Shown one piece after another: positions 58,471 to 64,000 of a stretch of 64,000 nt of DNA. This DNA is from Azospirillum cavernae. Its GTDB lineage: Bacteria > Pseudomonadota > Alphaproteobacteria > Azospirillales > Azospirillaceae. The notes under the pieces were generated by a model, which had not been told where the DNA came from, did not search any database, and worked only from the letters and a program-made list of their open reading frames with translations. Where the stretch lies: assembly GCF_003590795.1 (NCBI RefSeq), contig NZ_QYUL01000001.1:327001-391000 (forward strand). Direction: 5' to 3'. Numbering within the stretch: position 1 is the first letter of the stretch; every line of letters starts with the position of its first letter. Both the position numbers and the translations under genes were made by a program.

Positions 58471-59808
58471 ATGCGCGTGAGACCCATCGGTATCGACTTG
58501 TTCGCAGGGGCTGGCGGTTTGTCGCTTGGATTCGAGCAGGCAGGCTTTGACGTGGCGGCGGCGGTTGAGGTCGATCCGATCCATTGCGCCATCCACATGT
58601 TCAATTTTCCCGAAACCGCCGTCATCCCACGGTCGGTGGTGGGCCTGTCGGCGGCGGAAATCCGGTTGGCCGCAGGCATCGGCAACCGTCCGGTCGATTG
58701 CGTGTTCGGCGGGCCGCCCTGCCAAGGTTTCTCGTTGATCGGACAACGCGCGCTCGACGATCCCCGGAACGGCCTGGTGCTGGAGTTTGTGCGGATCGTC
58801 GCCGAACTGGAGGCCAAGACCTTTGTTTTCGAGAATGTGAAGGGGCTGACCGTCGGCAAGCACAAAGCGTTCCTTGAGGAGCTTGTGCAGGCCTTTGACA
58901 AGGTCGGGTACGATGTGCGGCTTCCTTGGAGGGTTCTGGACGCGGCCAGCTATGGCACGCCGCAGCATCGGCAGCGCCTTATCCTGATCGGCGCGAGGAA
59001 GGGGCTGACGGTCCCCGATTACCCGCCGCCCACCGTCAACGCCGCCGATGCGCGCAAACCCATTCCGGGGCTGCCGAGAGGGCCGAATTGCCTGGAGGCG
59101 ATCGGCGACCTTCCCAACGCCGACGGCTTTTTCGATCTGTGCGACAGCGACAGCGTGCGAACGACCGCCTTCAAGACGCCATCCACCTTCGCGGCTGACT
59201 TGCGTTGCCTGACGAAGGACGCCTGGCATTGCGGCTATGCCAGGGAATGGGATCCTTCCGTTCTGACGTCCAGCGCCCGCACCGATCACACGGCCATCTC
59301 GCGTCGGCGGTTCGGCGAAACCAAACCTGGTTGGGTCGAACCCATCAGCCGCTTTTTCAGGCTGGCTCCGGAGGGCCTTTGCAACACCTTGCGGGCGGGC
59401 ACGGATGGCGCGCGCGGGGCGTTCACCAGCCCACGGCCTATCCATTACGCGCATGAGCGCTGCATCACCGTGCGCGAAATGGCGCGGCTGCACGGATTTC
59501 CAGACTGGTTCAGGCTTCAGGCCACCAAATGGCACGGCGCCCGGCAGGTCGGAAACGCGGTGCCGGCGCCGCTGGCCCGGGCGATCGGTCAAGCCGTGGT
59601 GACGGCTTTGGGGCTGACGCCGACGCGGCCTGAACGGGTGATCCGCTTGGGCGATCCCCGCCTCCTTCGCATGGACCTGTCGGAAGCGGCGGAGCATTTC
59701 GGCGTTGCAAAGCCGAACAGCAAGCGTGATCGCAAAAGCGGCGCGAAGAAGCGCAAGCAAGACGAAATCGAGGCGGCGCACACGCGGTCGAGGGTGGCGC
59801 ATGGCTAA
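58471..59808 (+). CDS. DNA (cytosine-5)-methyltransferase
   Basis: A 445-aa C5 methylase. Motif I is IGIDLFAGAGGLSLGFEQAGF, motif IV is FGGPPCQGFSLIGQR with catalytic Cys84, motif VI is FVFENVKGL, motif VIII is GTPQHRQRLILIGAR, and motif X is RQVGNAVPAPLARAIG. The region between VIII and IX is the target-recognition domain; its site cannot be predicted. The ATG at 58471 is chosen because motif I starts 7 residues later. It overlaps the next gene by 8 nt, forming a restriction-modification pair. Confidence 0.93.
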   Translation: MRVRPIGIDLFAGAGGLSLGFEQAGFDVAAAVEVDPIHCAIHMFNFPETAVIPRSVVGLSAAEIRLAAGIGNRPVDCVFGGPPCQGFSLIGQRALDDPRNGLVLEFVRIVAELEAKTFVFENVKGLTVGKHKAFLEELVQAFDKVGYDVRLPWRVLDAASYGTPQHRQRLILIGARKGLTVPDYPPPTVNAADARKPIPGLPRGPNCLEAIGDLPNADGFFDLCDSDSVRTTAFKTPSTFAADLRCLTKDAWHCGYAREWDPSVLTSSARTDHTAISRRRFGETKPGWVEPISRFFRLAPEGLCNTLRAGTDGARGAFTSPRPIHYAHERCITVREMARLHGFPDWFRLQATKWHGARQVGNAVPAPLARAIGQAVVTALGLTPTRPERVIRLGDPRLLRMDLSEAAEHFGVAKPNSKRDRKSGAKKRKQDEIEAAHTRSRVAHG

Positions 59809-60598
59809 GAAGACGGAGCGGCCGAACCGCTATAAGCAGTTGATCGAATCGATTTTTTTCGACCATTGGCAGAAAGGAGACGTGGAGTTTGAATTTGAAA
59901 GAGGCGAAATTGAAAGCGTCGCGGCAAAGCTGGGCATAAAACTTCCGAAAAACCAAGGCGATGTGACCTACGCGCTGCGCTATCGGATCGATTTTCCAGA
60001 CAGCATTCTCGACACTCAGCCTGACGGCCTCGAATGGATCATCGAGGGCGCGGGACGCGCGCGCTATCGCTTTCGCCTGGTAAAGAAAACACGCATTCTT
60101 CCACGTCAGGACTTGGCGCGCATCTCGATCCCGGACGCGACCCCTGAGTTGATCCGCGCCTACGCGCTCGACGACGAACAGGCGTTGCTCGCGATCGTTC
60201 GCTACAACCGATTGATTGACACCTTTCTCGGACTTACGACCTACAGTCTACAGAATCATTTGCGGACAACGGTCAAGGGGATCGGGCAGATAGAAATCGA
60301 CGAGTTGTATGTCGGTCTTGACAAACATGGTTGTCATTACGTCATTCCCGTTCAAGCAAAAGGCGGAACGGACCAAATCGGCGTCGTTCAAACAACGCAA
60401 GACATCCGGTTTGTGGAGCAGAAATTTCCTGGCATGAGGTGCCGAGCCATCTCCGCGCAGTTCATGGAGGGCGGGGTCATCGCCTTGTTCGAACTGACGT
60501 TGCAGGATGACGAGGTGAAGGTGGTGGAGGAGCGGCATTATAAATTGGCGCCAGCATCCGAACTCGATCAAGCGGCGATCCGCGATTACAGACGCTAG
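59801..60598 (+). CDS. Probable type II restriction endonuclease
   Basis: A 265-aa protein coupled to the methyltransferase. The segment GQIEIDELYVGLDKHGCHYVIPVQAKGGTDQIG fits a PD-(D/E)XK nuclease site (Asp in IDELYV, Q-x-K in VQAKGG). The N-terminus RYKQLIESIFFDHWQKGDVEFEFERGEI is likely the specificity part. The name follows mainly from gene pairing and this motif; the cleavage site is unknown. Confidence 0.72.
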   Translation: MAKKTERPNRYKQLIESIFFDHWQKGDVEFEFERGEIESVAAKLGIKLPKNQGDVTYALRYRIDFPDSILDTQPDGLEWIIEGAGRARYRFRLVKKTRILPRQDLARISIPDATPELIRAYALDDEQALLAIVRYNRLIDTFLGLTTYSLQNHLRTTVKGIGQIEIDELYVGLDKHGCHYVIPVQAKGGTDQIGVVQTTQDIRFVEQKFPGMRCRAISAQFMEGGVIALFELTLQDDEVKVVEERHYKLAPASELDQAAIRDYRR

Positions 60599-60693
60599 TT
60601 CCTTCAGGTAATAAATTATTAATGTTTATGGGCAAACAATCCTAACAATTCAGGCGGGCCATGGCCATGCCCTGTTGTTGCTGGAGGTTGCTC

Positions 60694-60984
60694 ATGCCCG
60701 CCACCGCCGCCCTGATGCCGCTGTTTCTGGCCTACCAACGGTTGGCCCAATGCCCGGACGCCGAAGCGGTGGACGGGATGCTGGGGGTGTTGGAGCCGCA
60801 GATCGCCAACGGCGCGATCACGACCCTGGACGATCTGTTCGCCAAAGCCCGCTATCTTCAGGAAACCAGCCGGATCGACCCGGCGCTGATCCCGGCTGAG
60901 GCGCTCGACACCCTGGTGGCGGGAATCCTCCGGCTGTTTCATCGGGAATTGAGCCAGACGCTTCCCCTGGTCGCGGCGGCTTGA
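60694..60984 (+). CDS. Hypothetical phage-type protein
   Basis: A 96-aa helical protein (MPATAALMPLFLAYQRLAQCPDAEAVDGMLGVLEPQIANGAITTLDDLFAKARYLQE...). GGAGG lies 6 nt before the ATG at 60694. It is 3 nt from the next gene, so they share a transcript. No family recognised. The upstream gap holds an AT-rich palindrome TAATAAATTATTA (60611-60623). Confidence 0.55.
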   Translation: MPATAALMPLFLAYQRLAQCPDAEAVDGMLGVLEPQIANGAITTLDDLFAKARYLQETSRIDPALIPAEALDTLVAGILRLFHRELSQTLPLVAAA

Positions 60985-60987
60985 GCC

Positions 60988-61791
60988 ATGGCCGTCGCGC
61001 TCGCGCCCACCGCCGCCCACAGCCGGGCGCTGGATCTGGAGGCGTTGCTGGCGTGGGCGATCCGCGACCAAAAGGCCGACCGCAGCGACAGCGCGCTGCA
61101 TCCGGTCGAGGCCATCGCGCATTTCGGGCGGCTGCATGGCTTGCCCGCCGGGGCGTGGGCGCATCATCGGGGCGTCAGCGCCGACGGCTGCGCGACCATC
61201 GCCAACCGCCACATGGTGGGAACCCACATCGACGGCGGCGGGCCGATCCGGGGCGTTCCCGCCCGCGTCCATCCCGACGCCGAACGGGTGGCCGACGCCG
61301 TCGAGCGGCTGCCGTCGCCGGAGCGCCGGGCCGTCCTGCGCCACGCCCGCGCCGCCGACCGGCCCGACTGGCTGCCGTTGACCGCGCCGCTGGTGGCGGT
61401 GACGCGCCCCAGCGACGCGCCGGGCCGCCGCCGCCATGTGGTGTCGGAGGAATGGCGCGCCACGCCCAAGCGGAGCGAGGTCGCGCAGCTCTATCTCGCG
61501 CGCGGGATTTCGCTGTTCGACGGGCAAGGGCGGCGGCGGATCCCGGCGGAGGAAAAGGGCTTTCGCTTTCGCCTTCTGGGCGACGGGGCGCGGCAAGTCC
61601 TGGCGACCTGGTGCCCGCTGGAGCCGCTGCATGGCCAGCGGGAGATCGTTGAAACCAACGAGGCGTATCTGCTGTGGCATGGGGCGATGGCGGCGCTGTT
61701 CGCGGCGTTGCGGGGCGTGGCGCTGCGCGACCACGCGCTGACCGGCTTCGCCGCGTTGGAGCGGCCCTGGATGAACAAAAAAGGAATATAA
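60988..61791 (+). CDS. Hypothetical protein of the mobile element
   Basis: A 267-aa basic protein. The N-terminus has many Ala/His (LLAWAIRDQKADR, HPVEAIAHFGRLHGLPAGAWAHHRGVSADG), the middle is Arg-rich, and the C-terminus WHGAMAALFAALRGVALRDHALTGFAALERPWM is helical. Not recognised. It precedes a terminator and the second integrase. Confidence 0.5.
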   Translation: MAVALAPTAAHSRALDLEALLAWAIRDQKADRSDSALHPVEAIAHFGRLHGLPAGAWAHHRGVSADGCATIANRHMVGTHIDGGGPIRGVPARVHPDAERVADAVERLPSPERRAVLRHARAADRPDWLPLTAPLVAVTRPSDAPGRRRHVVSEEWRATPKRSEVAQLYLARGISLFDGQGRRRIPAEEKGFRFRLLGDGARQVLATWCPLEPLHGQREIVETNEAYLLWHGAMAALFAALRGVALRDHALTGFAALERPWMNKKGI

Positions 61792-61848
61792 TCGTTGAAA
61801 TAAGATCATTGTCTTGACAGAATGGCCGGGACAAAGTGCGCCCGAACG

Positions 61849-61876
61849 GCCCGCTCCTCTTTGGGGCGGGCTTTTT
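61849..61876 (+). terminator. Rho-independent terminator upstream of the second integrase
   Basis: GCCCGC/GCGGGC stem with TTTTT (61872-61876). A TTGACA at 61814-61819 lies only 30 nt before it, so a short attenuated transcript is possible. Confidence 0.7.
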
Positions 61877-61895
61877 GTTGTCTGGGGTGTGGTCG

Positions 61896-62885
61896 ATGCC
61901 AAGCGATGGTGAAGCGCCGATGGATGGCGCCGTGGCGCGCGCGGTTCCCGCCCTGGCGCTGGACCGGCTCCAGGAGCGGCTGCTTGAGGCCTTTTACGGC
62001 GGGCGCAGCGCCAACACGGTGAAGGCCTATCAACGCGACCATGAGGATTTTCGGTCCTTTCTGGCCCGGCAAGACGGGCTGGAGGGATGGTCCGACAGCG
62101 CCGAGCGGGCGGCGCGCCTGCTGCTGACTCTGCCGCCGGGGGCGGCGAACGCCCTGGCGCTGGGCTATCGCAATGATCTGATCCGGCGGGGGCTGCGACC
62201 GGCGACGGTCAACCGTCGGCTGGCGGCGTTGCGCTCTGTGGTGGCGCTGGGGAAAACGCTGGGGCTGACGGCCTGCTCGCTGGAGGTTGGGAATGTCGAG
62301 GCCGCCGCCTACCGCGACACGCGCGGGCCGGGGCGGGACGGCGTGCGGGCGGTGATGGCCAAGGCCAGCGCGCGGGCCGACGCGAAAGGCGCGCGCGACG
62401 TCGCCATCGTCCGGCTGTTGCACGATGTCGCCCTGCGGCGCGGCGAGGTGGTCTCGCTGGATCTGGAGCATTACGACGGCGCGACGGGCGCGCTGTTCAT
62501 TCTGGGCAAGGGGCGGCGCGACCGCGAGGCGATCAGCCTGCCCGCCGTGACCCGGCGGGCGGTGGAGGCGTGGATCGCCGCGCGCGGGGATCGACCGGGG
62601 CCGCTGTTCCACCGGCTCGACCAGGCCGGATCCGGCGAGGGGCGCCTGACCGGGGAAGCGGTGCGTCTGTTGGTGCGGGCGCTGGGCGAGGGGGTGGGCC
62701 TGACGCTGCGCCCGCACGGGTTCCGCCACGCGGCGATCACGACGGCGCTGGACCGCAGCAACGGCAACGTGCGCGCGGTGCAGCGTTTTTCCCGGCATCG
62801 CGACGTGCGGACGCTGCAAACCTACGACGACAACCGCGCCGATCTGGGCGGCCAGATGGCCGTTCTGGTGGTTGACGAGGATTGA
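61896..62885 (+). CDS. Tyrosine recombinase (XerC/D-type integrase)
   Basis: A 329-aa recombinase. The core-binding domain has SANTVKAYQRDHEDFRSFLARQ. In the catalytic domain, box I Arg is in LHDVALRRGEVVSLDLEHYD, box II is HGFRHAAITTALD with a normal HxxR, and SRHRDVRTLQTYDDN holds the last His and the nucleophilic Tyr. Unlike the integrase at 40101 it points away from the island. It may be the recombinase of a second element. Confidence 0.92.
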   Translation: MPSDGEAPMDGAVARAVPALALDRLQERLLEAFYGGRSANTVKAYQRDHEDFRSFLARQDGLEGWSDSAERAARLLLTLPPGAANALALGYRNDLIRRGLRPATVNRRLAALRSVVALGKTLGLTACSLEVGNVEAAAYRDTRGPGRDGVRAVMAKASARADAKGARDVAIVRLLHDVALRRGEVVSLDLEHYDGATGALFILGKGRRDREAISLPAVTRRAVEAWIAARGDRPGPLFHRLDQAGSGEGRLTGEAVRLLVRALGEGVGLTLRPHGFRHAAITTALDRSNGNVRAVQRFSRHRDVRTLQTYDDNRADLGGQMAVLVVDED

Positions 62886-62889
62886 GCCG

Positions 62890-62965
62890 AGCTTGCGAAA
62901 ATGTGCGTTATCGCAAGCTGAAACGTTACACGGACGACCGGCGGACGTTACACGCGCGTTACACG
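62890..62965. promoter_or_regulatory. Operator region: inverted repeat plus three phased CGTTACACG repeats
   Basis: AGCTTGCGA (62890-62898) is inverted as TCGCAAGCT (62911-62919). Then CGTTACACG occurs at 62924, 62946 and 62957, spaced 22 and 11 bp, so all lie on one face of the helix. This suggests cooperative binding by a regulator controlling the DUF3164 transcript. Confidence 0.65.
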
Positions 62966-63005
62966 CTCTGCCCGCGCATCACGAAAAACATCAAGGATTA
63001 CAACG

Positions 63006-63665
63006 ATGTCTCAGTCGGCTCCACAATTGGAAACCGTCAAGGTCGGTGTAACGCCGGAGGTGGCGCGCCCCGATTATTACGAGGACGCGCGGGGCCGGAT
63101 GATTCCGGCGCGGCTGGTGAAAGCGCAGGATCTTCTGGAAGACCAGTTGGTCCGCGATCTGCTGAATCAGGCGGATTCCCTGTCGGGATTGATCGCCGCG
63201 TTCAAATCGACGGTGTTCAGCGAGGTGGGCGCTTTCCTGGCGATTTTGACGGATCAGTACAAAGCGAAGCGCGGCGGCAAAAAAGGAAACATGACCTTCA
63301 CGAGCCTGGACGGAAAGCTCAAGGTGCAGGTTGCCGTCGCGGATCACATGACGTTCGGCCCGCAACTGCAAATCGCCAAGGGTTTGATTGACGAATGCAT
63401 CGGCGATTGGAGCCAGGGGGTGAACGCGAACATCCGCGTTCTGGTGGATCACGCCTTTTCCGTCGACAAAGAGGGGCAGGTGTCGCGGGAGAAAATCTTC
63501 GCGCTGCGTCGGGTCGACATCACGGATGATCGGTGGCGCCAGGCGATGGACGCGATTTCCGACAGCATCCGCGTCGAGGGGACCAAGACCTACGTCCGCT
63601 TTTACCGCCGTGATTCCCAAGAATCGCCATGGCGAGCGATCACGCTCGATCTGGCCAACGCCTGA
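63006..63665 (+). CDS. DUF3164 family protein (Mu-like phage)
   Basis: A 219-aa protein: DYYEDARGRMIPARLVKAQDLLEDQLVRDLL, KRGGKKGNMTFTSLDGKLKVQVAVADHMTFGPQLQIAKGLIDECI and a C-terminal RWRQAMDAISDSIRVEGTKTYVRFYRR are characteristic. The family occurs in the early region of Mu-like transposable phages; function unknown. AGGATTACAACG precedes the ATG. Confidence 0.85.
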   Translation: MSQSAPQLETVKVGVTPEVARPDYYEDARGRMIPARLVKAQDLLEDQLVRDLLNQADSLSGLIAAFKSTVFSEVGAFLAILTDQYKAKRGGKKGNMTFTSLDGKLKVQVAVADHMTFGPQLQIAKGLIDECIGDWSQGVNANIRVLVDHAFSVDKEGQVSREKIFALRRVDITDDRWRQAMDAISDSIRVEGTKTYVRFYRRDSQESPWRAITLDLANA

Positions 63666-63709
63666 TCCGCGTCGGCGGATCGCCGGGCGCGCAAACTGGG
63701 ATTATCTCC

Positions 63710-64000
63710 ATGCTTCACACTGTGACCGTCGGCGCGGCGACGCTGATGCTGGGCGACTGCATCGAACGGATGCGGGAGCTGGACGACGCTTCCGTCTCGC
63801 TGGTTCTGACCGACGTGCCTTATTCCAGCGGCGCCACCCGCGAGGCGGGCAAGACGGCCTTCAGCAAGACCATGACCCGCTCGACCAAGGGCGATCCGGC
63901 CCAGTGGTTCGGGTCGGACAGTCTCAGCACGCGGGGCTTCCTGCATCTGCTGCGGGGCTGCGCGCTGGAATGGCGGCGCGTGCTGAAGCCCGGCGGCCAC
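63710..64000 (+). CDS. DNA methyltransferase, N-terminal part (runs off window)
   Basis: The frame MLHTVTVGAATLMLGDCIERMRELDDASVSLVLTDVPYSSG carries the SAM-dependent amino-methylase catalytic motif as TDVPY (D/N-P-P-Y type). It ends in EWRRVLKPGGH, motif X-like, in the order of beta-class N6-adenine or N4-cytosine methylases. The rest lies beyond 64000. Probably phage-encoded, as it follows DUF3164. Confidence 0.8.
   Translation, partial: MLHTVTVGAATLMLGDCIERMRELDDASVSLVLTDVPYSSGATREAGKTAFSKTMTRSTKGDPAQWFGSDSLSTRGFLHLLRGCALEWRRVLKPGGH

Overview
The window is high-GC DNA whose gene order and families (CobS/CobT aerobic cobaltochelatase, Obg-L27-L21, BolA-DnaJ-like-CobS, ArgJ beside a PpiC foldase and SecA) point to an alphaproteobacterium, most likely a Rhodospirillales/Azospirillum-type organism. 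No species is claimed. All calls are made by reading; no database search was run.

Positions 1-39.9 kb are chromosomal backbone. On the minus strand lie a partial EnvC-like protein, gpmI, rlmH, rsfS, nadD, proA, a HAD phosphatase, proB, obgE, rpmA and rplU, followed by tRNA-Ser(CGA). Next come a BdcA-like reductase with a divergent TetR gene, a TPR/O-GlcNAc-transferase-like protein, cobT and cobS split by a GxxExxY gene with inverted repeats at its ends, a DnaJ-like gene, bolA, a chemoreceptor, transporters and reductases, an Asd homologue lacking both catalytic residues, a DEAD-box helicase, secA, a PpiC foldase, argJ, a MutT-type Nudix gene, a candidate small RNA and recQ.

Positions 39.9-60.6 kb are an accessory island that starts at tRNA-Thr(CGT). 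The left end has an integrase, an AlpA-like gene, a ribbon-helix-helix regulator, a repressor/Cro-type switch with CGGTATACCG operators and a phage-type replication gene, but no capsid or tail genes. This resembles a phage satellite or integrative element. Its cargo is defence: an AT-rich SIR2 plus PIN-like pair inserted at a broken higBA toxin-antitoxin locus; a complete type II-C CRISPR-Cas locus (tracrRNA, cas9, cas1, cas2, 13-repeat array); an AT-rich four-helix membrane protein; and a cytosine methyltransferase with its likely restriction enzyme. The cargo blocks are separated by three copies of one leader sequence, two of them attached to paralogous antirepressor-like genes that bracket the CRISPR locus.

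Positions 60.6-64 kb hold a second tyrosine recombinase, a helically phased CGTTACACG repeat array, a Mu-like DUF3164 gene and the start of a DNA methyltransferase. They are probably the left part of another, or the same, mobile element that runs off the window.

The strongest new leads are the SIR2-PIN pair, the repeat-bounded defence cassettes, the tracrRNA and minus-strand array with promoter-like repeats, and the catalytically dead Asd paralogue.
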